This document shows positions 17,646 to 25,829 of a DNA stretch of 64,000 nucleotides, in pieces (the first letter of the stretch is position 1; each line of letters begins with the position of its first letter). This DNA is from Mangrovibacterium diazotrophicum (GTDB taxonomy: Bacteria > Bacteroidota > Bacteroidia > Bacteroidales > Prolixibacteraceae), in the NCBI RefSeq assembly GCF_003610535.1, contig NZ_RAPN01000001.1:3087320-3151319 (forward strand), given 5' to 3'. The translations under genes were made by a program, and so were the position numbers. The notes under the pieces are model-generated. The model had not been told where the DNA came from. It was given only the letters and a program-made list of their open reading frames with translations, and made no database searches.

Positions 17646-17933
17646 TCAGGCGTTGACCAATGCGCCGAGCTTGTCGTAGCATTTATCGCATCCCTGCACC
17701 AAATCCAAACCAATTTGATGATAGTGCTTTTTGATCAAGCTGTGATTGTCTTTTCCATCGGGATGATTTGCCCGGTTGCGAAGCTGGTTCCGCAGCACCA
17801 ATACTTCACCCACAATCTCGTAAGCACCTTCGCTGTCAGCGCCCGGTGTCACGTAAATGTATTCAAAGCAATCCATCACCACTTGACCAACCAAGTAGTC
17901 AATGTCCTTCTTCAGGTTTCTCAAATTTGCCAT
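17646..17933 (-). CDS. Conserved hypothetical protein, 95 residues
   Basis: A small soluble helical protein starting MANLRNLKKDIDYLVGQVVMDCFEYIYV. It has two Cys near the end (GCDKCYDKLG) and HPDGKDN in the middle. I recognise it only as a type of short protein common in Bacteroidetes. It lies 2 bases downstream of the DUF3108 gene on the same strand, so it is probably the last gene of that operon (Big_5 lipoprotein, DUF3108, this gene). Confidence 0.65.
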   Translation of the reverse strand: MANLRNLKKDIDYLVGQVVMDCFEYIYVTPGADSEGAYEIVGEVLVLRNQLRNRANHPDGKDNHSLIKKHYHQIGLDLVQGCDKCYDKLGALVNA

Positions 17934-17935
17934 TT

Positions 17936-18739
17936 TCAGTTGATTTCAGATTTCAAGGGGAAAGTTAGCGATTTTGCATCTAAAAAGAGGGCTTTCACCG
18001 AACCAATCTGAATTTTGGTTTCCACCATGATGGGGATGTGGTTGTCATCGGCTGTGAACCACACATACATATCTTCTCCCTCAGGGAAAAACTCGCCTTC
18101 CATCAACCACACCGAAACTTTATGACACTTGAATTTTCGCCCGTTACGGGTTTTCACGGTTTCAATTCCCTTGTACCGAAAATAAAACTCCGAAACCTTG
18201 TCGTCGGCCAACATATCGAACTTAACCAACTCGTCTTTTGTCAGCTTATCGAAGTCGTAATTTCGAAACTGGTAAGCCTGGCTCAAGATATCATGGATTC
18301 CCTTTTTGTAGGCAAATTTGGTATGCACCGGATCGGTATCCTCCGAATCGTGGAAATAAGTAGTCTGCCCCGTAGGGTGATTGAACTTGTAGTATTGCTG
18401 TGACGATGAACTACCGTGGTTCACGGCCCGATAGAAATAGCGCGGCTCAAACTCCGGGTAACTCAAATAGGTGTAAAAGGTATCGCGAACCGTGTACATC
18501 AGGTCGTAAGCTTTGTAGGTGTGCCCGGTCGCTTCAACCAGCCACTCCTTTTCGCCACCGCGATTAAGCGTATCCGCTTTGAAGACGATCTCCCCCGCGT
18601 TTACCCAGATGAAATGCCAGTTGTAATAAGCTCCGTACGAAATTTCTTCGCCTGGTGAAAACACAAATTTCTGCGTCTGGGCGGTTAATGGCATATAGCT
18701 GCCCACGGCCAGTGCTAAAATCAAACTAGCGCGAACCAC
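17936..18739 (-). CDS. DUF3108 domain exported protein
   Basis: A periplasmic or outer-membrane-associated protein of the DUF3108 family: FSPGEEISYGAYYNWHFIWVNAGEIVF ... VEATGHTYKAYDLMYTVRDTFYTYLSYPEFEPRYFYR ... VWFTADDNHIPIMVETKIQIGSVKALF. These beta-barrel/lipocalin-like proteins have no settled role. The open frame extends to an ATG at 18814, overlapping the upstream gene by 89 bases. I prefer the GTG at 18739, which directly precedes the signal peptide VRASLILALAVGSYMPLTAQ and overlaps the upstream stop by only 14 bases. Confidence 0.78.
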   Translation of the reverse strand: MVRASLILALAVGSYMPLTAQTQKFVFSPGEEISYGAYYNWHFIWVNAGEIVFKADTLNRGGEKEWLVEATGHTYKAYDLMYTVRDTFYTYLSYPEFEPRYFYRAVNHGSSSSQQYYKFNHPTGQTTYFHDSEDTDPVHTKFAYKKGIHDILSQAYQFRNYDFDKLTKDELVKFDMLADDKVSEFYFRYKGIETVKTRNGRKFKCHKVSVWLMEGEFFPEGEDMYVWFTADDNHIPIMVETKIQIGSVKALFLDAKSLTFPLKSEIN

Positions 18740-20636
18740 CTGAACCCGAACGTTTATTAGACGGTCCCGATTTTCCTTTCTTGTCCTTGTCATTTTCAGG
18801 CTGATCTTCATCAATCAAATCTTTTTTAAATTGAAGGTCGTCTGGCAAATTCCAGGTTTCGCGAACTTCAAAGTTCGACCTGGTCTTGATAATCTTGGGA
18901 AAATAGACCACCCGTTCAGGCTGAATGCCTTTGTCCAGGTTTCCGGTATCCCAGCGTCCATTCTGGTTTCGGTCAATGAAAAGTCGGATCTTGAATTTAT
19001 CCGGGTTTAGATAGGGAAATTCGATTTCACCGTCGGAAGCGATGGAAATTTGTTGCACAACTTCCTCTTTATCGGTGTTCTTTACCATTTGAACAACACT
19101 TGGCCCTCCGAGGTTCGCCATGGACAAAATTATTTTTGCATAATAGCCTTCGTCCCTGACTTTTAACTTTTGCCCAAATTTGTTCGACGGGTAGCCGCCA
19201 ATACTGGTTGCAGCTGCCGAGTCGATGATCAGCGTATATTCCTCCTGAAACTCCCAGGGATAAATAATCCGGTACCGGCGTAAATTCACACTATCGGGTT
19301 CCACTGTAAATTGAACGTCTTGCTCCACCGTATCAACCTTGTGGGTGAGGTGAATCATGGTATAATCAAATTTTTCGAGTGGTTCCGGTACGTCCAGCGT
19401 TAATCTGCTGTAAATATCAAAGCCATCCTTCCCGTTTCCTTTGAACGAGAAATGCGGAATCTCTTTCACCTCATCCTCTTCAGCTTTCTTCTTTTTCTTC
19501 TCCTTTTCTTTGGGTTTCTCAAAAGCCAACTCGACCGTATCTGTCTTCATCACGAAATTTTTCATGCTATCCAAAACCTCGTAATTCAGCTGAAATTTCA
19601 ACGTATCCATCCGGCTGATCGTTGTATCCTTGATCCACAGATTCAAGCTATCACGCTTAGCAGAAAACTCGAACAGCGCCCAATCGGACGTTGGCTCAGG
19701 CTGCAACAAGCGAACCGAAAAAGAATCAGTTACCGCTTCATCAAAACGGAAGAAACACAGATTGGCGCGCTCCCGTTTAGATTCTTCCAGGTACTGCTCG
19801 TAGGAATCTTCCTGGAACAACAAAAGGTAATGCGCTTTCATATCGTACTGGTGCCCCGCGTGATCGTGCTCTTCGCCTCCTTCCTTTTCATGCTCCTCCG
19901 CCTCTTCTTCCAGGTGGCGGGATAAGGTTGAATCGGGAACCAGTGGCGCATCCGGAACGATCAGCGAATCGGCAAAAGCGATAAGCTCGGCAGTAGAATT
20001 GTAAGTCAAACTGTTGTCAGCATCCTGAACGGCATACAAACGATAGTTGCCCGGTGCCACGTTGGAAATCATATAAAAACCCTCCTCGTCAGTTTTACCA
20101 ATGTAATCCGGAACGCTATCCCGAAAAGCACCGATACTGTCCATGGAATGCAGTAAAACCAGAACGTCAGCTACCGGTTCCATGTTTTCGGCCATGCGTA
20201 CATAACCGCCCACAACCAGGCTGTCAAATCCTGCTCCGTTACTAAACGAGAAACGATAATCCTCTAACGGGTTGCTTTCATTATTGTCTTTAATGGAACT
20301 GCGGAAATCGAGTGAATAGGTTTTGTCGGGTTGCAACTGGTCTCCAAAATCTACAATCAAGGTTTTTGATTTGGTTTTGACAACCGGCTTCTTCTTCAAC
20401 GGAGGCGACACAACCAGCTCCGAGGAAACATCGGTAGACACGATAAACTCGTCAAAGGTTAGGCTGACGGTTTTCCCCTTGTAGTTTCGGGCATCGGGCT
20501 CGGGTACTGTTTTAACCACAACCGGCGGAATGGAATCTTTGTCCCCTCCGGTCGGCATTCCCGGGTTTGCACAGGAAGTGGTAAAAATCAGGTAGGCCAG
20601 GTAGCCCAAAACCATTGTCAAAAAATATTTCCTCAT
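18726..20636 (-). CDS. Lipoprotein with N-terminal Ig-like (Big_5) domain
   Basis: 636 residues with a lipoprotein signal ending TTSC (Cys about 22), followed by ANPGMPTGGDKDSIPPVVVKTVPEPDA. The conserved start continues as SLTFDEFIVSTDVSSELVVSPPLKKKP, the Big_5 domain. Further on is a carnitine-like GNYRLYAVQDADNSLTYN region and the C-terminal RLFIDRNQNGRWDTGNLDKGIQPERV. A highly charged Glu/Lys stretch and a His-rich patch (HEKEGGEEHDHAGHQ) lie in the middle. This is a widely conserved Bacteroidetes surface protein of unknown function. It precedes DUF3108 in the same operon. Confidence 0.78.
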   Translation of the reverse strand: MRKYFLTMVLGYLAYLIFTTSCANPGMPTGGDKDSIPPVVVKTVPEPDARNYKGKTVSLTFDEFIVSTDVSSELVVSPPLKKKPVVKTKSKTLIVDFGDQLQPDKTYSLDFRSSIKDNNESNPLEDYRFSFSNGAGFDSLVVGGYVRMAENMEPVADVLVLLHSMDSIGAFRDSVPDYIGKTDEEGFYMISNVAPGNYRLYAVQDADNSLTYNSTAELIAFADSLIVPDAPLVPDSTLSRHLEEEAEEHEKEGGEEHDHAGHQYDMKAHYLLLFQEDSYEQYLEESKRERANLCFFRFDEAVTDSFSVRLLQPEPTSDWALFEFSAKRDSLNLWIKDTTISRMDTLKFQLNYEVLDSMKNFVMKTDTVELAFEKPKEKEKKKKKAEEDEVKEIPHFSFKGNGKDGFDIYSRLTLDVPEPLEKFDYTMIHLTHKVDTVEQDVQFTVEPDSVNLRRYRIIYPWEFQEEYTLIIDSAAATSIGGYPSNKFGQKLKVRDEGYYAKIILSMANLGGPSVVQMVKNTDKEEVVQQISIASDGEIEFPYLNPDKFKIRLFIDRNQNGRWDTGNLDKGIQPERVVYFPKIIKTRSNFEVRETWNLPDDLQFKKDLIDEDQPENDKDKKGKSGPSNKRSGSGGSR

Positions 20637-20682
20637 CGATATATTGTTTCTGATTCTGCTTAATTTCTAGTTTCGGCGACTG

Positions 20683-22521
20683 CTATTCAACCGTCACCGA
20701 CTTGGCCAGATTTCTCGGCTGATCCACATCACATCCGCGCATCAATGCGATATAATAGGCAAACAACTGCAAAGGCACAACCGTCAGCAAAGCTGCTACC
20801 GCCGGGTGCGATTCAGGCACCTCAAACAAATCGTCGGCCATGGTCCTTAATCCGCTGTCGCCTTCGGTTACCACAGCAATAATATTTCCTTTTCGAGCCT
20901 TCACTTCCTGAATGTTGCTGACCACTTTTTCGTAGTAATCGTCTTTCGCCGACACGACCACTACCGGCAGGTTATCATCCACCAAAGCGATCGGGCCATG
21001 TTTCATTTCACCGGCCGCATAACCTTCGGCGTGCATGTACGAAATCTCTTTTAGCTTCAACGCACCTTCCAGGGCAACAGGGAATAAATAACCCCGTCCG
21101 AGGTAGAGCGCATTCACCGCGTCTTTGTATTTGGCCGCCACCGTTTTGATGTGCGGGTGTTTCAGCAAGATGTTTTCAACCTTTTCGGGAATTTCCAGCA
21201 TCTCGTTGATAAACATCTTCAACGTTGCCGCATCAATTTGGCCACGTTCTTTGGCCAGTTTGAAGGCAAACAAAGTCAGCACTGTCACTTGGGCCGTAAA
21301 AGCTTTTGTCGACGCCACACCAATCTCGGTTCCGGCGTGTGTGTAGACACCGGCGTCGGTTTCGCGGGCAATGCTCGAACCAACCACATTACAAATACCG
21401 AGGATGATCGCCCCCTGCTTTTTCGCCATTTTCAAGGCGGCCAGGGTATCAGCGGTTTCACCACTTTGGCTCACGGCAATAATCACATCTCCGGGATTGA
21501 TGATCGGTTTCCGGTAGCGGAACTCCGAGGCATATTCAACCTCAACCGGCACGCGGGCATATTCTTCAATCAGGTATTCGGCCACCAAGGCAGCATGCCA
21601 GCTGGTTCCGCAACCCAAAATGATGATTCGGTTTGCCTGAACAATCTTCGGGAAAACATCAATCAGCCCCCCGAGTACAATCTCGTCCTGATCTTTGCGA
21701 ATCCGTCCGCGGTAAGTATCGCGAATAGTATTAGGTTGTTCAAAAATTTCTTTCAGCATGTAGTGTTCAAAGTCGCCTTTTTCCAGGTCGCCAATGCTCA
21801 GGTCAACCTTGGTTACTTTGAAATTTGCAGGATCGTTATCGACCGTTTTAAGGGTGAGGCTGTGTTTTTCAATCACCGCCACATCGCCGTCATTCATGTA
21901 AATCACACTATCGGTGTACTCCACAATCGGCGTAGCATCCGAAGCCAGGAAATATTCGCCCTGACCAATGCCAATCACCAGCGGGCTACCCATCCGGGCA
22001 GCAATCATCCGGTCTTTTTCGTGCTGACAAAGCACCACAATCCCGTAAGCTCCTACAACTTTTGACAGGGCCAAGCGAACAGCAATTTCCGCGCTGGTCA
22101 CTTCTTCCATACGGTAGAAATATTCAATCAGGTTTACCAGCACCTCCGTATCGGTTTCACTTTGGAAGGTGTAACCTTTCGCTGTCAAATCTTTTTTCAG
22201 CTCCGCATAATTCTCGATGATGCCGTTGTGCACCAGCACAAAATCGTTATGCATCGAGCATTGCGGGTGGGCATTCCGGTCGCTTGGCTCACCGTGGGTT
22301 GCCCAACGGGTGTGGCCGATGCCCAAATGTCCGTGAATATCTTTATCGGCAGCGTAAGCTTCCAACTCACTTACTTTGCCTTTCTTTTTATAGGTTTTCA
22401 GGTTGTCATTGTAAATGGCAATACCGGCCGAGTCGTAGCCACGGTATTCCAGACGCTGCAAACCTTTGATCAGAATCGGGTACACATTTTTATCTCCGAT
22501 GTATCCAACTATTCCACACAT
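20683..22521 (-). CDS. glmS: Glutamine--fructose-6-phosphate aminotransferase (isomerising)
   Basis: Makes glucosamine 6-phosphate from fructose 6-phosphate and glutamine, the first step to UDP-GlcNAc for peptidoglycan and LPS. The N-terminal glutaminase begins MCGIVGYIG with the catalytic Cys2 and contains RGYDSAGIA and TRWATHGEPSDRNAHP. Two sugar-isomerase (SIS) domains follow, with CGTSWHA and SQSGETADTLAALK. The C-terminus LAKSVTVE is the conserved end. 612 residues matches the bacterial family. No glmS ribozyme was seen upstream. Confidence 0.97.
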   Translation of the reverse strand: MCGIVGYIGDKNVYPILIKGLQRLEYRGYDSAGIAIYNDNLKTYKKKGKVSELEAYAADKDIHGHLGIGHTRWATHGEPSDRNAHPQCSMHNDFVLVHNGIIENYAELKKDLTAKGYTFQSETDTEVLVNLIEYFYRMEEVTSAEIAVRLALSKVVGAYGIVVLCQHEKDRMIAARMGSPLVIGIGQGEYFLASDATPIVEYTDSVIYMNDGDVAVIEKHSLTLKTVDNDPANFKVTKVDLSIGDLEKGDFEHYMLKEIFEQPNTIRDTYRGRIRKDQDEIVLGGLIDVFPKIVQANRIIILGCGTSWHAALVAEYLIEEYARVPVEVEYASEFRYRKPIINPGDVIIAVSQSGETADTLAALKMAKKQGAIILGICNVVGSSIARETDAGVYTHAGTEIGVASTKAFTAQVTVLTLFAFKLAKERGQIDAATLKMFINEMLEIPEKVENILLKHPHIKTVAAKYKDAVNALYLGRGYLFPVALEGALKLKEISYMHAEGYAAGEMKHGPIALVDDNLPVVVVSAKDDYYEKVVSNIQEVKARKGNIIAVVTEGDSGLRTMADDLFEVPESHPAVAALLTVVPLQLFAYYIALMRGCDVDQPRNLAKSVTVE

Positions 22522-22875
22522 GTTCTTTTGTTTGGGGGCAGTTTCAGTCGACTGCCAGTTTTTAATCTAGTTTTAGTTCGGTCGTCCTGTCGACGCGGAA
22601 AGCTCCAACAGGTATTTTCAGCAAACCTCTTTTTTTTCACAAAGTCTTTGTTGACTGCAGGTTTCGAACGGATCACGTTCCTGAATCCGGGTATTAAAGC
22701 CGCCAAAAAGACGTTCCAAATCTACAAACTTCGGCGGATAATCACCTGCATTTTAACAATTCATTCGGACGAAAACTTCCGTCCAAATAACACAAAAGCC
22801 TGTTTTGCGTGGCAAACAAGCTAAAGTGTAATTCGTTCCGGGCAAAAGCCAGCGGAATAAGTCTATTGTTTTTTG
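22522..22875. other. Intergenic region upstream of glmS
   Basis: About 350 bases. On the minus strand TAGATTTG at 22717-22724 fits the -7 consensus and could serve glmS with a leader of about 190 bases. GGACGGAAGTTTTCGTCC (about 22768-22786) is a small inverted repeat. No gene is visible. Confidence 0.35.
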
Positions 22876-23679
22876 TTAAAAAACTTTGTCGTAAAATTCG
22901 TTGTAAGCGTCGATGTAGGTTTCCTCCGGTTGGTAACCAAGGCTCAATTTACCCGATGCTGCGATATATTCCGCCACTTCCGGGTTGATAATTTCACTTC
23001 CCTGGATTACTGCGTCGGCGTATTCAACACCCAGTTTCGACATGCTAACGTAAGTCGGATCTTTCAGCAATTCAACATCAGACGGAGCAATGCCATCGAT
23101 CAGTACATTTTCCGATGCAGTCGAATTTAACGGTTTCTTAAAATTTTCATTATAAACCGAATAAACCACTTTCGAATTCTGGAAAAGCGGATCATCATGG
23201 TACGCTTTTTTAATGTACAATGGCACCAATGAACTCAGCCACCCGTGGCAGTGAATTAAATCGGGCGCCCAGCGCAATTTAATAACCGTTTCGAGAACAC
23301 CGCGTGCAAAAAATACCGCTCGTTCATCGTTATCTTCGAATTCCCGTCCTTTGCCGTCTTTCAAAACAGCTTTACGGTGAAAATAATCTTCATTATCGAT
23401 AAAGTAAACCTGCATGCGTGCAGCTTGAATCGAAGCAACTTTAATAATCAGAGGGTGGTCAGCATCACTGATTACCAGGTTCATACCCGACAAGCGGATA
23501 ACCTCGTGAAGTTGGTTTCTGCGTTCGTTGACATTCCCGTAGCGGGGCATAAAAGTCCGTATTTCGCGACCACGCTCCTGAATGCCTTGCGGCAGGAACC
23601 GGGATTTGACGGACATCTCTGTTTCGGGAAGGTAAGGTGTTATTTCTTGAGAAATGAATAAAATTCTTTTCTTTTCCAT
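22876..23679 (-). CDS. Glycosyltransferase family 5 catalytic-domain protein (glycogen/starch synthase-like)
   Basis: Only the N-terminal GT5 half of a starch/glycogen synthase is present. It begins KKRILFISQEITPYLPETEMSVKSRFLPQGIQERGREIRTFMPRYGNVNERR, and has APDLIHCHGWLSSLVPLYIKK (the HxHGW element) and a C-terminal stretch ending NEFYDKVF. At 267 residues it lacks the second Rossmann (GT1) half with the ADP-glucose site. In Bacteroidetes this short form is typically divergent from panC and panD, exactly as here. The start was set at 23679, directly before KKRILF. Whether it is catalytic is doubtful. Confidence 0.82.
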   Translation of the reverse strand: MEKKRILFISQEITPYLPETEMSVKSRFLPQGIQERGREIRTFMPRYGNVNERRNQLHEVIRLSGMNLVISDADHPLIIKVASIQAARMQVYFIDNEDYFHRKAVLKDGKGREFEDNDERAVFFARGVLETVIKLRWAPDLIHCHGWLSSLVPLYIKKAYHDDPLFQNSKVVYSVYNENFKKPLNSTASENVLIDGIAPSDVELLKDPTYVSMSKLGVEYADAVIQGSEIINPEVAEYIAASGKLSLGYQPEETYIDAYNEFYDKVF

Positions 23680-23835
23680 TAGAAAGTTTGCTGAAAATTG
23701 ATTCGGCAAAAGTAATAAAAATATAGCGAAATTTCAATTCGAAGGCCGGTTTGGCCAGTATTTTAGCCCAAAGCCACCCGCAAATGGAACATCGTACCGA
23801 TTAATTTATTTATTTTGCCACCTAATTTTTTACCC

Positions 23836-24678
23836 ATGTTGGTTATTAAGGAAATAAGGGATTTGAAGGCGCTGATTCACGCCCAAAAAGCTGCGGGCAA
23901 AACAGTTGGATTTGTCCCAACGATGGGAGCGCTTCATGCCGGCCACCGCTCGTTAGTCGAGGAAGCCGGAAAGCAGTCCGACTTCGTGGTAGTGAGCATT
24001 TTCGTAAACCCCACCCAGTTTAACGACAAGACTGATTTAGAAAAATATCCGCGGACATTGGAAGCTGATGTGGCCCTGCTGGAGCCAACCCCTTGCCAGG
24101 CCATTTTTGCACCCGAGGTTTCGACCATGTATCCCGAGCCGGATACCCGTCAATTCAACTTTGGAGAGCTCGAACGTGTGATGGAAGGAAAATTCCGTCC
24201 CGGACACTTTAACGGAGTAGCCCAGGTGGTTAGCAAACTGTTTGAAATGGTGGAGCCCGACAAGGCTTTTTTCGGCCAAAAAGACTTTCAACAGCTTGTG
24301 ATTGTGAAAGCAATGGTAAAACAACTAACTTTGCCGGTCGAAATAATTGCTTGTCCCATTATTCGCGAAGCCAGCGGTTTGGCCATGAGTTCACGCAACG
24401 AACGCCTGACTGCAGCGCAACGCGAGAATGCAGCGGTTATTTATAAAACACTCTGCGAAGCGAGGAACAATGCCCAAAGCATAAGCGTAGAAGAGTTAAA
24501 AAGCCAGGTGGTAGAACAGCTTAACGCCAACCCGTTTTTGGAAACGGAATATTTTGAAATCGTGGACGATGTGGAGCTGAAACCTGTTCAACAATGGACT
24601 GATCCGGTAAACAAAGTAGCTTGCGTGGCTGTTTTTTGTGGTGAAGTTCGCCTGATTGATAACTTGGTTTTAGCATAA
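23836..24678 (+). CDS. panC: Pantoate--beta-alanine ligase
   Basis: Joins pantoate and beta-alanine with ATP, the last step to pantothenate, and acts as a cytoplasmic dimer. The ATP-binding motif [10 protein letters not shown] (HxGH class) is at about 24-33. [32 protein letters not shown] and [15 protein letters not shown], the KMSKS-like loop, are all present. About 280 residues. The ATG at 23836 is chosen over an in-frame TTG at 23815. panD follows on the same strand, so beta-alanine supply and use are encoded together. Confidence 0.95.
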   Translation: MLVIKEIRDLKALIHAQKAAGKTVGFVPTMGALHAGHRSLVEEAGKQSDFVVVSIFVNPTQFNDKTDLEKYPRTLEADVALLEPTPCQAIFAPEVSTMYPEPDTRQFNFGELERVMEGKFRPGHFNGVAQVVSKLFEMVEPDKAFFGQKDFQQLVIVKAMVKQLTLPVEIIACPIIREASGLAMSSRNERLTAAQRENAAVIYKTLCEARNNAQSISVEELKSQVVEQLNANPFLETEYFEIVDDVELKPVQQWTDPVNKVACVAVFCGEVRLIDNLVLA

Positions 24679-24752
24679 CAGAAAAAACCCAAACCGGCCA
24701 ATCCCCGGAACTAGAAAACAAGACCAGGTCAACGACCTTAAAGGAGAATGAG

Positions 24753-25103
24753 ATGTATATTGAAGTTTGTAAATCGAAAATTCACAAAGTAACCGTTACG
24801 GAAGCCAACCTGCAGTATGTAGGAAGCATTACTATTGACGAAGATTTGATGGATGCCGCCAACCTCATTGAAAATGAGAAAGTGCAGATTGTGAACATCA
24901 ACAATGGCGAACGTCTGGAAACTTACGTCATTAAAGGGCAACGTGGCTCAGGAGTCATTTGCCTGAACGGACCGGCTGCCCGCAAAGTAGCTGTTGGCGA
25001 TGTGGTGATTATTATCTCCTACGCCACCATGGACTTTGAAGAAGCTAAAAGCTTCAAGCCGCAATTGGTGTTCCCGGATACGGAAACCAACAAGATTGTG
25101 TAA
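24753..25103 (+). CDS. panD: Aspartate 1-decarboxylase
   Basis: Produces beta-alanine from L-aspartate for pantothenate synthesis. It is a pyruvoyl enzyme made as a pro-protein that self-cleaves between Gly24 and Ser25 in YVGSITID, which is visible at the right place. The active-site Lys ([10 protein letters not shown]) and the C-terminal [14 protein letters not shown] are also present. 116 residues is standard. The ribosome site AAGGAG (24741-24746) is unusually good for this genome. It is the second gene of the panCD pair. Confidence 0.96.
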   Translation: MYIEVCKSKIHKVTVTEANLQYVGSITIDEDLMDAANLIENEKVQIVNINNGERLETYVIKGQRGSGVICLNGPAARKVAVGDVVIIISYATMDFEEAKSFKPQLVFPDTETNKIV

Positions 25104-25124
25104 GCACAACCCAAAAGCATAGGA

Positions 25125-25155
25125 AAACCCGAAGTCGCAAGCTTCGGGTTTTTTA
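25125..25155 (+). terminator. Intrinsic terminator of panCD
   Basis: AAACCCGAAG, a short loop, CTTCGGGTTTTTT. It is almost identical, including loop and trailing ATTGG, to the terminator at 31457-31488. Confidence 0.9.
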
Positions 25156-25829
25156 TTGGACAAATGTTTCAAACCTCCCGTTCTACGGGCGTTCCCGAAA
25201 GATCCGGATTTAATTTTTTTTCAAAAATAAACTTGATTTACAAAACAATTATTGAATAAAGCCGTTTGGTAACGCGTAGTTCAGGCGTGGTGGAGTGGAA
25301 TCGCACGCCTGTTTATAAGAGGAAACAGGACAATAAAACGAAAAGGTATGCTTACAACGCGCAATTTTATCAGAGGACTTATTTCGCTCGATTAATTTCC
25401 AGAGAAGAACCATTGAACCAAAATTCAGGTATTGACCAGAGAAATTATCTCAAAAGCTAAAGGATTTTATCCTTCGGCGTATTTGTCATTCCGGAAATCT
25501 CACAAACCGTCGTGCCCTTAGTCAAGGACACTAATTTATGTATCTAAAATTTCAGAGCCTTCTTTTTCGAAGAGCTTGACTGGGATTCTTATGCCCCATC
25601 TATGCTTTAACAGAAACAGATAAATGCGCTTTCAAACACGAGAACTTAATAACGCTTTAAATATTCGATAAACAAAAACTCAGTATCTAATGAAGAAACA
25701 AAGACTACCAAAGTGCAGATCGAAAAGTGGATATCCCTTGGGACTATGCATATCTACAGATCAATTTATACCCCTCCTGATAACGAATAACACCATTTAC
25801 AATTTAACGGATAGGAGGATCGTAATTTT
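25156..25829. other. Long leader/intergenic region before the MBG-repeat gene
   Basis: About 675 bases, AT-rich, with no convincing gene. It holds the inverted repeat CAGGCGTG (25282-25289) and CACGCCTG (25304-25311), which may be a structured element or factor site. The strong ribosome site GGAGG lies about 12 bases before the ATG at 25830. A 64-codon open frame (25266-25460) looks like chance. Confidence 0.4.
25282..25311. repeat. Perfect 8-bp inverted repeat in the leader region
   Basis: CAGGCGTG, 14-base spacer, CACGCCTG. It is not followed by a T-run in either direction, so it is probably not a terminator. Confidence 0.4.

Noticed and set aside
21151-22065. Long plus-strand frame inside glmS
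   Set aside because: It is antisense to a certain gene, has no recognisable motif and follows its codon pattern.
22522-22875. glmS ribozyme upstream of glmS
   Set aside because: No conserved ribozyme core seen; it is mainly found in Firmicutes.
25261-25330. Possible tRNA near 25270
   Set aside because: Only one stem pairs and there is no acceptor stem, anticodon arm or TpsiC loop.
25266-25460. 64-codon open frame in the adhesin leader
   Set aside because: Low-complexity sequence with no ribosome site; it starts inside an inverted repeat.
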